Assembly: GCF_015234585.1 (NCBI RefSeq)
Contig: NZ_JADFCM010000009.1
Span: 62,001 to 126,000, forward strand
Source: Pseudalkalibacillus hwajinpoensis
GTDB taxonomy: Bacteria > Bacillota > Bacilli > Bacillales > Guptibacillaceae
DNA: 64,000 nt
Reading direction: 5' to 3'
The first letter of the stretch is position 1. Each line of letters starts with the position of its first letter. Positions 29,788 to 37,302 of this stretch are shown here, in pieces. The notes beneath the pieces are model-generated. The model saw nothing but the letters and a program-made list of their open reading frames with translations, was not told the DNA's origin and searched no databases. A program made the translations under genes and the position numbers.

Positions 29788-29818
29788 AAAAACGCCTACC
29801 TCTTTTGAGATAAGCGTT
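29788..29818 (-). terminator. Terminator of the RT operon
   Basis: On the minus strand AACGCTTATCTC-aaaa-GAGGTAGGCGTT forms an imperfect 12-bp stem followed by TTTTATT, just after the stop of the 213-aa gene. Confidence 0.8.
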
Positions 29819-29832
29819 AAACTTAGATGAAA

Positions 29833-30474
29833 TTATTTTTTGTCCTGCTCATTTAAATACATAACTACTTCCTTAATATGATTTCTAAAAGCTTCCGGTG
29901 ACATTGTACTATGTCGACCATCATATGTCCTTGAATTTTTATTATATAAAGAAGCCTTAGAAAAAATTGCCAACGATCCACTTAAATACCTTCCAATTAA
30001 TCTCGCTTCTTTTGGAAGACGTTCGCCATCGAAATAGCCCTCATCCCAATAAGCCCTCTCGATATATTCTCCAGGTGATATTTCAACAAGTTCCTCTTCG
30101 TCATAAAATAATTCTTCATAAACACCAGATGACTTTAGTGTCTCTGACTCTAGTAAAAAATATGCCCATTCATAATCAGCGTTAGGAAACCATTGAAAAG
30201 TTAGCTTCTTAGGTTTTAAAACGTGAGCAATTCCTCCTAAGTCTAGCTCAATACATTGACTTTCATTTGAAAAAGAACAACCATGCAAATCCAATCCTCC
30301 ACCATTTGGTAAAAAGGTATGGTTTAGAGCCTCATACTCACCTACAAAATTTAATACTTTTACAATTGAAGCTTTATCATACCACTCCTTACTAACTGGT
30401 ACTTCACCTTCAAATAAGTTTTGAATCATGTCTTTCCATTTAGGTAATTGCTCGTCTCTAAACTCATCCTTCAT
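29833..30474 (-). CDS. Unrecognised protein encoded directly after the RT (213 aa)
   Basis: Not recognised. It is a soluble acidic protein rich in aromatic residues, with short motifs such as HTFLPNGGGLDLHGCSFS, LDLGGIAHVLKPKKLTFQWFPNADYEWAYFLLES and GEYIERAYWDEGYFDG. No catalytic signature is evident. AGGAGG lies 6 bases before ATG. It sits 47 bp behind the reverse transcriptase and is followed by a terminator, so RT and this protein form a two-gene unit. It could be an effector, an immunity partner or a structural accessory of the RT system. Confidence 0.6.
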   Translation of the reverse strand: MKDEFRDEQLPKWKDMIQNLFEGEVPVSKEWYDKASIVKVLNFVGEYEALNHTFLPNGGGLDLHGCSFSNESQCIELDLGGIAHVLKPKKLTFQWFPNADYEWAYFLLESETLKSSGVYEELFYDEEELVEISPGEYIERAYWDEGYFDGERLPKEARLIGRYLSGSLAIFSKASLYNKNSRTYDGRHSTMSPEAFRNHIKEVVMYLNEQDKK

Positions 30475-30521
30475 AATAATCCTCCTAAAAATAATTTCGT
30501 TATCTTTCAGAACTGATTACT

Positions 30522-32021
30522 CTAGTAGTCATAATCATATGGTTTATTGTTCATCGTGTAATCTATGCCATTGTTTAATATCCCATGTTTAATTCCTTTA
30601 TATATTCTAAAGAAACTTGGAATTTCATAAAAACCTTTAGTACCTTTATATGGAGTCACTTTACACAACTTAATTAATTCATCTTTATCAATATTAAAGG
30701 GGAAATTATGAGAAACACTGGTAATATTTTTATCTATAAATAATTTTTCTCTTAATTTCAAAGAATTATAGACAGTAGATACTAACCAACCATCTAATTC
30801 TTTTAATTGTTCGACGTCATCAATTAGGGGATAAAAACTCATAATACCTTTGAATCGAATTCTATTATACTTGCCATTCATAAAACTTTTTAATTTTGGT
30901 TCTGTTAGGTTACCGTACAAATACCTTCTTATTTGCCACATAGCTGTTACGAAGGCTGGATCTGTATTATTACTCGGTACAATAATTGATTTTAATTTGT
31001 ACTCTTTTACTGGTTTAATCAAGTTCTTGTATAGCAAGTAACTGATTTGTTTTTTGATTTTGTTTACTGAATCAGCTTTAATGCTAATTTTATCAATTGA
31101 AAGTTTATAACCTAAAAATTCAATGAATTCTTTGGTTGCCTTTAATTCAGAAGGGAGTCCTGGTTTCACCATCAAATTAATACCATCCGATTTGTTAGCA
31201 TTAATCTCAATTCCAGCTTCGTTTGAAAAAGCACTAATTATATCAAATGACTTACATATCTTTGTGTAATCCGAAGACCAAATAACAGTATCATCCGCAT
31301 ATCTAGCAAACCTTAAACCTTCTGATTCTAGCATTCTATCTAGTTTCCAACAGACTATATTAGCCAAGAATAAAGAGATGGACGTCCCTTGTGGTATTCC
31401 CCTCTCCAATCTATCTAAAAACGATTTGATTAATTGCTTTTCAAAATCACTAACCATAAATCCATTCTTGTTCAATTGATTATACAAATACTGATGATTA
31501 ATTGCACCAAAAAAATCACTAAAATCAAATTCAGAAATAAACAACCTTGAGTAAGATTGTAACTCTAGTCCTATATCTTGAATTGCAAAATGTACATTTC
31601 TATCGTTCCTATAAGCATAAGATAAAGAGCTAAGCCTATGTTTATTTTTACTTAGAAGTCTTTTATAAAGATAATTTGATACAGCTGCATCTGGAATTTG
31701 GTATACAGTAATAGTACGTGTTTTTCCATCTTTCTTTGGTATTTTTTGAATATAGGGATCATTGGGCATATATGTCCCATCTTTTATTTTTTTTGCTATT
31801 GCATCAGAAATTTTGTCTAAGTGTTTTAAAACGTAAAAAGGATTATATTTTTTATTAACAGACCATACATAAGGTTTTTTTACAACCTTTTTATTATAGT
31901 TTTCCCCAAACCTCTTTTTGTTCCTCTCGTGCTCAATGTGTAATGCGTTATGGTATGTATGATATCTTTCTGAATGTTTCTTTGCCTCTGCTTCTATGTA
32001 TTTCCTAATCATCTCTTTCAC
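30522..32021 (-). CDS. Reverse transcriptase, non-intron (DRT/UG- or retron-like)
   Basis: A 499-aa RNA-directed DNA polymerase. Palm motifs are clear: FISEFDFSDFFGAINH (D166), GIPQGTSISLFLANI, and RYADDTVIW with catalytic YADD (241-244), then INANKSDGI and a thumb-like FIEFLGYKL. About 190 C-terminal residues follow with no maturase or HNH domain, so it is not a group II intron protein. PQGTSIS differs from the retron PQGxPTS and from the DGR motif. A structured RNA candidate precedes it. The start is GTG 32021 behind AAAGGGTG. The layout recalls defence RTs such as DRT2 (single RT with upstream ncRNA), but the class is not settled. Confidence 0.85.
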   Translation of the reverse strand: MKEMIRKYIEAEAKKHSERYHTYHNALHIEHERNKKRFGENYNKKVVKKPYVWSVNKKYNPFYVLKHLDKISDAIAKKIKDGTYMPNDPYIQKIPKKDGKTRTITVYQIPDAAVSNYLYKRLLSKNKHRLSSLSYAYRNDRNVHFAIQDIGLELQSYSRLFISEFDFSDFFGAINHQYLYNQLNKNGFMVSDFEKQLIKSFLDRLERGIPQGTSISLFLANIVCWKLDRMLESEGLRFARYADDTVIWSSDYTKICKSFDIISAFSNEAGIEINANKSDGINLMVKPGLPSELKATKEFIEFLGYKLSIDKISIKADSVNKIKKQISYLLYKNLIKPVKEYKLKSIIVPSNNTDPAFVTAMWQIRRYLYGNLTEPKLKSFMNGKYNRIRFKGIMSFYPLIDDVEQLKELDGWLVSTVYNSLKLREKLFIDKNITSVSHNFPFNIDKDELIKLCKVTPYKGTKGFYEIPSFFRIYKGIKHGILNNGIDYTMNNKPYDYDY

Positions 32022-32041
32022 GTTTAAGACACCCTTTCATA

Positions 32042-32222
32042 ACAATACAGGCTCCCAAAAACCAAAGGTTTTTTGAGAGCCTGAACCACGGATGTAACCG
32101 AATTAAAAGTAAGTTCTCAAGTAAAAGCATCTTTGAGTAGACCCTTTTGCAATACTGCAAGCTAATGCAGTCAGAAGGACATCCGTTCGTCCTCAGAGAT
32201 TCAATCTCTAGACATACATTAA
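32042..32222 (-). ncRNA. Candidate structured ncRNA upstream of the RT
   Basis: About 180 bases transcribed towards the RT fold into a compact pattern. In minus-strand order they contain hairpin AGAGAT/ATCTCT (32209-32195), a long-range perfect 8-bp helix ACGGATGT/ACATCCGT (32186-32179 with 32095-32088) that encloses hairpins CTGCA/TGCAG (32170-32155) and CTCAA/TTGAG (32137-32116), and a 15-bp hairpin CAGGCTC...GAGCCTG (32083-32048) ending 27 bases before the RT start. The last stem has no T-run, so it is not a terminator. Retron and DRT2/DRT3 systems keep their template RNA in this position. Expression and template role are inferred. Confidence 0.6.
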
Positions 32223-32405
32223 TAATACTACATAATAGATAAAAAGTACATATAATGGTATATTAACCACTTTTATCCTTAGAAAGACCACACTACTTTA
32301 AACTTATTGATATCAAAACTTCTTCTAACAATATTTGCAAAGCATATCCCATACTTGATACATCACCAACAAGCTCGACAAATTTATACACTTTTCTATT
32401 AACCA

Positions 32406-32440
32406 AGGGGGGGGGCGCAAAACTCCGGTTGCCGAAGGCA
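32406..32440. other. G9 tract plus hairpin, possible transfer or replication origin
   Basis: Nine consecutive G (32407-32415) are followed by CGCAAAACTCCGG and the small hairpin TGCC-gaa-GGCA. GC-rich islands of this kind in an AT-rich element can be nicking sites for HUH or relaxase proteins. No exact match to a known oriT is recalled, so this is a pointer only. Confidence 0.25.
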
Positions 32441-32707
32441 TGATAATACCTACTACCTCTCTAGAATTTTTTCAAAATTTATTTTACCTAATAGGATTTT
32501 TTAAGCTATTTAAAATAAACGCAAGAAATTTAAAGGAATTGAAAGCAATCTATCAAATCATATTACCTACATCTTTGTTAATTAGGTAGAGCAGCTCATA
32601 TGGAATGCTTACCAAGATAGTGGAACTGGAGGATAGGAAGGTATAATAAATACATAGAAATCAGCTGAGATCACTATAATTCATTATCAAACTATATTAT
32701 TCAAACC

Positions 32708-32719
32708 GGGTCTAGACCC
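32708..32719. promoter_or_regulatory. Palindrome GGGTCTAGACCC upstream of the recombinase unit
   Basis: A perfect 12-bp palindrome 27 bases before the 53-aa ORF. Its position suggests an operator controlling recombinase expression; the regulator is unknown. Confidence 0.4.
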
Positions 32720-32746
32720 CATCTATTTAAAGAAGGGGAAATATAT

Positions 32747-32908
32747 ATGAACGTTGAGAGAATTTTCAACTCTAATGCTAAGGTGACAATCAAGGAGATT
32801 TTCCACTCTATTATTGAGGAAAAAATTGACTCTTTAATTGAAGAGCATTACTATCAAAATAAGGTGAGCACTACTACATCTCATGTAGAAGGGAAAAATA
32901 TATCATGA
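32747..32908 (+). CDS. 53-aa ORF translationally coupled to the recombinase
   Basis: ATG 32747 with AAGGGG upstream encodes MNVERIFNSNAKVTIKEIFH followed by IIEEKIDSLIEEHYYQNK and a polar tail. It is helical and charged, with no known domain. Its TGA overlaps the recombinase ATG in the four bases ATGA (32905-32908), the classic arrangement for coupled translation. A recombination cofactor or simply a translational leader is possible. Confidence 0.65.
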   Translation: MNVERIFNSNAKVTIKEIFHSIIEEKIDSLIEEHYYQNKVSTTTSHVEGKNIS

Positions 32909-34449
32909 GATGCGCAGTATACGTTAGAGTTTCAACAGATAAAGAAGAGCAAAAAGCTTCACTATTAAATCAAAAAAACCTATTTGCAAAGTATGTATCT
33001 GAAAATAATTGGGACATTCACCAGTTTTATGTTGATGTAGAAAGTGGAACGACAGACAAACGTGAGCAACTACAGCAGCTAATCGCCGATGCAAAAGCAA
33101 AAAAGTTTGATGTTATTTTAGCAAAAGAGCTTTCCCGGTTGGCCCGTAATGGGGGATTATCATACCAAATTCGTGACATCGCTCAACAACATAAAATTCA
33201 TATTATTACGCTGGATAATGCCATTAACACATTAGAAGGAAATAGTCACATGTTTGGTATTTATGCATGGATGTACGAAGAAGAGTCTCAACGAACAAGC
33301 AATCGAGTCAAGACATCGTTAAAAACTAGAGCAGAACAAGGACTCTTTAAAGGATCAAATGCTCCCTATGGTTATAACCTAACTGGAAGTAAATTATATA
33401 TTCGTAACGATTACACTCCTGCCATAGTACGACGAATATATAATGACTATATTTTTGGTAAAGGTTTTGATCGTATTGCTAAAGAACTGTACAACGAGGG
33501 TTTACCAACACCTGCTCAGCTAGCAAGTAAAAAAAATGCTAGTGATAAGTGGCAAGGATCTTCAATTAGGGTGATCTTGACTAATCCTCATTATACTGGT
33601 GATTTAGTGCAGGGTCGGACTACGACTCGGAGTGTCACGAATAAAATGAGAGATCAAAAAAGTCCAAAAGATTATATTATCATTCCAAATACTCACGAAG
33701 CTATTATTTCTAAAAGGGATTTTGAAACAGTACAACAATTAATTAAAAGTCGAAAGAAAACTAGGCCACAGGTCGAAAAGCATTTATTCACAAATACAGC
33801 CTATTGTGCGGATTGTGGCCGAGGTATGCACTACAAATCCAACTGTAAGGGTTATATGTGCGGAAACTATAATAAACACGGGATAAAGGCCTGTACAGAT
33901 CATTTAGTAAGAGAAACAGACTTACAGCTTGTAATATTAAATGATATCAAAAACCTGATAGATTCAATACATGATAAGGCTATTGTTAAGTCACTGGATA
34001 GCAAGTTAAAGAAGCAAAGACAAATTGCTTTAAAGAATATTGATTCCCAAACTAAAGAAATTGAAGCTTTGAATATGAGAAAGAAAAAAACACTTAGCTT
34101 ATTAGTTGACGAAGTAATCTCAAAAGAGGCTTATGATGACTTCATAAAAGATATTAATGAGAGCATTAATAAATTAGTTACAAACCAAAATCAAAGTAAA
34201 ATTTCTTTAGAATCAACAGATAATAAGATTGCTATAAATGAAATAAAGCAAGCACTAGAAGAATTTATAGATCTTAAAGAGTTAACTCCTGAAATTCTCC
34301 ACAGATTGATTGATCGCATTGAAATAAAAGCAGATGGAAGTCCGAGAATCTTTTATCGATTCTCGAACCCATCTGCTTATTCTTTACTTCGTTCTATCAA
34401 CGCACAGCATTCAACGTGCGTCGTATGCGGGAACATATCAACCGGCTGA
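32905..34449 (+). CDS. Large serine recombinase (integrase)
   Basis: A 514-aa site-specific recombinase. The N-terminal resolvase domain starts [13 protein letters not shown], with catalytic Ser10 and [15 protein letters not shown] recombinase domain follows ([14 protein letters not shown], then [17 protein letters not shown]), then a zinc ribbon ([23 protein letters not shown]) and a coiled coil (about 365-450). The C-terminal codons run across the attachment core into rlmCD DNA, ending [13 protein letters not shown]. In the excised circle the same frame would read HSTCVEY and stop. It must mediate integration into rlmCD. Confidence 0.95.
   Translation: MRCAVYVRVSTDKEEQKASLLNQKNLFAKYVSENNWDIHQFYVDVESGTTDKREQLQQLIADAKAKKFDVILAKELSRLARNGGLSYQIRDIAQQHKIHIITLDNAINTLEGNSHMFGIYAWMYEEESQRTSNRVKTSLKTRAEQGLFKGSNAPYGYNLTGSKLYIRNDYTPAIVRRIYNDYIFGKGFDRIAKELYNEGLPTPAQLASKKNASDKWQGSSIRVILTNPHYTGDLVQGRTTTRSVTNKMRDQKSPKDYIIIPNTHEAIISKRDFETVQQLIKSRKKTRPQVEKHLFTNTAYCADCGRGMHYKSNCKGYMCGNYNKHGIKACTDHLVRETDLQLVILNDIKNLIDSIHDKAIVKSLDSKLKKQRQIALKNIDSQTKEIEALNMRKKKTLSLLVDEVISKEAYDDFIKDINESINKLVTNQNQSKISLESTDNKIAINEIKQALEEFIDLKELTPEILHRLIDRIEIKADGSPRIFYRFSNPSAYSLLRSINAQHSTCVVCGNISTG
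34331..34375 (-). terminator. Element-supplied rlmCD terminator inside the recombinase gene
   Basis: On the minus strand CAGATGG and CGAGAATC pair with GATTCTCG and CCATCTG, followed by CTTTTATTTC, immediately after the rlmCD stop. On the plus strand the same bases encode the recombinase residues [16 protein letters not shown]. Confidence 0.85.
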
Positions 34450-35753
34450 ACTTCTTTCGTTTTAAAACCACCATCTTCTAAGATGCGTAGATCACGAGCG
34501 AGCGTAGCTGGGTTACATGATACATAAACGACTTTCTCAGGTTTCATATCAATAATCGTTTGAAGGAGTGCTTCATCGCAGCCTTTACGTGGTGGGTCAA
34601 CGACAATCACGTCAGGCTTGATGCCCTGCTCTTTCCAGGCTGGAATGACGTTCTCTGCTTCACCTACCGCAAACTCTGCGTTTGTAATGCCGTTTAAATC
34701 AGCATTTCGCTTCGCATCTTCAATCGCTTCTGGTACGATTTCAACGCCGTATACCTGCTTTGCTTTTTGCGCGAGGAAAAGAGAAATCGTTCCGATGCCG
34801 CAATAAGCGTCGATGACCGTTTCATTCCCAGTAAGTCCAGCGTATTCAAGCGCCTGATCGTAAAGCACCTTTGTTTGATCAGGATTCACCTGATAAAACG
34901 AGCGAGCTGAGATGGCGAATTTAATGTCGCCGATCGTATCGTAAATGTATGGTGAGCCCCACAGGACGCGGGTTTCGTCACCGAAGATCACGTTCGTGCG
35001 CTTTGGATTTACGTTTTGAACGATTGATTTCACTTTCGGAAGTTGCTCAGTGATGTCTTTGATGATGTTCTTGCGATTTGGTAAGTCTTTGTTTTTTGTA
35101 ACGATGACGACCATGATGTCGTCCGTTTGCTTTCCGTATTTTGCAACAACGTGTCTGAGCGTTCCGCGATGTGAACGCTCGTCGTATGCACGGATGCCGT
35201 ACTTCTCAGCAATTCCTTTTACAACTCGTAAAACTTCATCGTTTTCCTGCTCCTGAATGAGGCACTGATCCATGTCGATAATCTGGTGGCTGCGCTGCTG
35301 GTAGAAGCCAGCGACGATTTTACCGTTCTGTTCACCAACAGGAACCTGTGCTTTGTTACGATAGCGCCATGGGTCTTCCATACCCATCACAGGATGAACG
35401 GGCACATCGATCTTCGCGATGCGTTCCATCACGTCTTGAACTTGCTTGTGCTTGAATCTTAGCTGACTATCATACGTAATATGCTGGGTCTGACAGCCGC
35501 CGCATTGATAGAAAATCGGACACGGCGGCGTGTTACGGTCTTCGCTCTCAACTTTCACATCAAGAATCTTTCCGAAGCCGTAACCTTTCTTCGTTTTGAT
35601 CACTTTCACGTTCGCTGTTTCGCCAGGGATACCGTACGGGACGAAAAGCGTGTAACCGTCTATTTTCGCAACGCCTGCTCCGTCATGGGAAAGGTCTCTG
35701 AACTCTACTTCAACAACGTCATTCTTTTTTACAGGTACTTCTTGATTACTCAT
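34377..35753 (-). CDS. rlmCD: 23S rRNA (uracil-C5)-methyltransferase RlmCD
   Basis: A 458-aa SAM-dependent RNA methyltransferase that makes 5-methyluridine in 23S rRNA. It has an N-terminal TRAM domain ([27 protein letters not shown]), four cluster cysteines ([10 protein letters not shown] and a later CLI), the SAM motif [15 protein letters not shown], and the catalytic cysteine in [13 protein letters not shown]. The last 14 codons after the ACGTGCGT core are provided by the inserted element and give [14 protein letters not shown] in place of THVECVAVLEL. Function is probably preserved. Confidence 0.94.
   Translation of the reverse strand: MSNQEVPVKKNDVVEVEFRDLSHDGAGVAKIDGYTLFVPYGIPGETANVKVIKTKKGYGFGKILDVKVESEDRNTPPCPIFYQCGGCQTQHITYDSQLRFKHKQVQDVMERIAKIDVPVHPVMGMEDPWRYRNKAQVPVGEQNGKIVAGFYQQRSHQIIDMDQCLIQEQENDEVLRVVKGIAEKYGIRAYDERSHRGTLRHVVAKYGKQTDDIMVVIVTKNKDLPNRKNIIKDITEQLPKVKSIVQNVNPKRTNVIFGDETRVLWGSPYIYDTIGDIKFAISARSFYQVNPDQTKVLYDQALEYAGLTGNETVIDAYCGIGTISLFLAQKAKQVYGVEIVPEAIEDAKRNADLNGITNAEFAVGEAENVIPAWKEQGIKPDVIVVDPPRKGCDEALLQTIIDMKPEKVVYVSCNPATLARDLRILEDGGFKTKEVQPVDMFPHTTHVECCALIERSKE
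34414..34421. other. Right attachment-site core
   Basis: ACGTGCGT, matching 20437-20444. It falls in rlmCD codons Thr-His-Val (minus) and recombinase codons Thr504-Cys505-Val506 (plus). Confidence 0.8.
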
Positions 35754-35870
35754 TTGGTTTCCGTCCTTTTCCGTTCAATTTCATGTACAAAAATTGTACC
35801 ACAGTGTGAATGGATCGCGAAATGTAACAGCGCGGTGCTTTTTGCACGTGAGGCGAGCTCGATTTCATGG

Positions 35871-35970
35871 TTTATTGGCCAAAATGGAATTATATTGGCT
35901 AAACCCACGATATATTGGCCAAATCTGAAATATATTAGCCAAAATCAATTTTTATTGGCCAAACCCAAAT
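35871..35970. repeat. Five tandem 20-bp units with TTGGCCAA core
   Basis: The motif TATTGGCCAAA recurs at 35871, 35891, 35911, 35931 and 35951, an exact 20-bp period; two copies have one change (GGCTAA, TAGCCAA). Each core is a TTGGCCAA palindrome. The array lies between the rlmCD start and the end of the diacylglycerol kinase gene. No ORF with a ribosome site is present here. Confidence 0.85.
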
Positions 35971-36001
35971 TTCCTCCTCCACTCCCAGATCCTCCACTAC
36001 A

Positions 36002-36036
36002 ACAGAAAAAGCCAGAGCTCTCAGTCTCTGACTTCT
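36002..36036 (-). terminator. Terminator after the diacylglycerol kinase gene
   Basis: On the minus strand AGTCAGAG and CTCTGGCT form a stem with a short loop, followed by TTTTTCTG. Confidence 0.65.
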
Positions 36037-36047
36037 CCCATTCACTT

Positions 36048-36995
36048 CTACTCACCTGAAATCGCGCGCTTGTGCGCGGCTTCTTCTTCATTTGTATGTT
36101 TTTCGCTCGTTTCTTTCGGGACGATCATTGTGATGTGACGATATAAGTTCGTAAACTCTGCTGGAAGTGGGCCGCCGTACTCTCCGTCCAGGTTGAGCTG
36201 CATTTTATCGACTGATTCTACTTTGATGTGACTTGCTTTTTTGTAGACCACATTCGGATCATTAATATGATCACCACGTAGCGCACTGCTTGCGATCCGA
36301 ATGAATTCTGCGATGTTCGTCTTTTTCAAAATCATGAGATCGAACAGTCCATCATTCAATGACGCATGAGGGGCTAGCTTTTCAAATCCGCCGATGGAGT
36401 TTGAGTTAGAGACTAGAAAAAGCATAATTTCATCTTCAAAGAGCTTTCCATCATATTCAATCCGAGTCCTCGCCGGGCGAATGGATGGAAGCATTTCGAT
36501 GCCTTTCATATAATAAGCTAGCTGGCCAAGCATTGTTTTAAGCTTACTAGGCACTTCATACGTTAATTCAGTCAGGCGTCCGCCACCTGCGATGTTGATA
36601 AAGTAATGTTCGTTTACACGACCAATATCAATTGGCATTTCAAGGCCGTTGCATAGGACATCCATAGCACCTTCAACTGTGCGAGGAACGCCAATCGCTC
36701 GTGCGAAATCGTTCGTTGTACCAACTGGAATAATCCCCATTTTTGGACGATACGGCTGCTCAGCGATGCCATTGATTACTTCATAAATCGTTCCGTCTCC
36801 ACCTGCAGCAATGACAAGATCAAATCGTCTTTCTACAGCGATGCGCGCTGCTTCCGTTGCATCCCCTTCACAAGTGGTAGCATGGGCAGACGTCTCGTAC
36901 CCATTTACTTCAAGGCGTTCTAAAATGTATGGCAGCGAGCGCTTCACTTGTTCTCTACCGGACGTTGGATTATAAATTAGTCTTGCACGTTTCAT
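36048..36995 (-). CDS. dgkB: Diacylglycerol kinase DgkB-type
   Basis: A 315-aa lipid kinase that recycles diacylglycerol to phosphatidic acid during lipoteichoic acid synthesis. Motifs: NPTSGRE at the N-terminus, the nucleotide loop AAGGDGTIYEVINGI, PVGTTNDFARAIGVPR, and the C-terminal DGLFDLMIL. The position between rlmCD (yerQ region) and gatB is as in B. subtilis. It starts at ATG 36995. The tail (TSEKHTNEEEAAHKRAISGE) is a polar extension. Confidence 0.93.
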   Translation of the reverse strand: MKRARLIYNPTSGREQVKRSLPYILERLEVNGYETSAHATTCEGDATEAARIAVERRFDLVIAAGGDGTIYEVINGIAEQPYRPKMGIIPVGTTNDFARAIGVPRTVEGAMDVLCNGLEMPIDIGRVNEHYFINIAGGGRLTELTYEVPSKLKTMLGQLAYYMKGIEMLPSIRPARTRIEYDGKLFEDEIMLFLVSNSNSIGGFEKLAPHASLNDGLFDLMILKKTNIAEFIRIASSALRGDHINDPNVVYKKASHIKVESVDKMQLNLDGEYGGPLPAEFTNLYRHITMIVPKETSEKHTNEEEAAHKRAISGE

Positions 36996-37302
36996 CCTTC
37001 ATCATCCTATCTTCTCTATCTTAATTCTTTCATTCTGATTTGCATGTATGGTTACTTTTTTGAATTGGTTTGGACAATAATCGTACGCGTTCTCTTAAGT
37101 GATGTCTTCTTTTATTTATATGATAGTCGCAAACAAAAAACGCCCACATTCTCGTGACCGTTTTCCGCCGCTTAACCTTCTGTTCTGATTATAGGCTTTT
37201 CCCTAAAAAAAAGCAAAGCCGAATAAATGCGGATGAGGTGAACAAGCTTGCACTTCTATATAGACAATAAAAAAACCCTCCGCAATGGGAGGGTTTCACA
37301 AT
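36996..37302. other. Intergenic interval dgkB-gatB
   Basis: Contains the gatCAB terminator at its right end and probably the dgkB promoter. Nothing else is seen. Confidence 0.5.
37267..37298 (-). terminator. Terminator of gatCAB
   Basis: AAACCCTCC-N5-GGAGGGTTT on the minus strand, followed by T5, directly after the gatB stop. Confidence 0.9.

Larger units (their letters stand above)
32223..32746. other. Non-coding interval between the RT and recombinase modules
   Basis: AT-rich, with no ORF carrying a ribosome site. It should contain divergent promoters for the RT unit (-) and the recombinase unit (+). A G9 tract at 32407 and a TGCC/GGCA hairpin at 32430-32440 stand out. Confidence 0.5.
20437..34421. 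mobile_element. Integrated element in the rlmCD 3' end (about 14 kb)
   Basis: The boundaries are the 8-bp core ACGTGCGT at 20437-20444 and at 34414-34421. Inside lie a large serine recombinase reading outward at the right end, an HUH replication initiator, an excisionase-like HTH protein, a STAND-NTPase nuclease, a reverse transcriptase with a candidate ncRNA, and several unknown genes. DNA inside is visibly AT-richer than the flanks. No VirB4/TcpA-type conjugation genes are seen, so it is called an integrative/mobilisable element or satellite, not a complete ICE. Serine-recombinase elements in rum/rlmD-type genes are known in streptococci. Confidence 0.88.

Noticed and set aside
30522..32021. 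RT as a group II intron-encoded protein
   Set aside because: No maturase X domain or HNH endonuclease follows the palm/thumb, the PQGTSIS motif differs from the intron PQGG type, and no domain V-like hairpin was found downstream.
30522..32021. RT as part of a diversity-generating retroelement
   Set aside because: No template/variable repeat pair, Avd gene or C-type lectin target is seen nearby, and the RT lacks the DGR-type motif 4.
20437..34421. Element as a prophage
   Set aside because: No terminase, portal, capsid, tail, holin or lysin genes are seen; the replication and integration genes fit an IME-like element better.
35871..35970. 20-bp TTGGCCAA units as a CRISPR array
   Set aside because: The spacing is 20 bp with repeat and spacer both very short, spacers are not of 30-40 bases, and no cas genes are present.
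35481..36059. Plus-strand open frame across the rlmCD start and the repeat array
   Set aside because: Antisense to rlmCD and running through the tandem repeats; no ribosome site.
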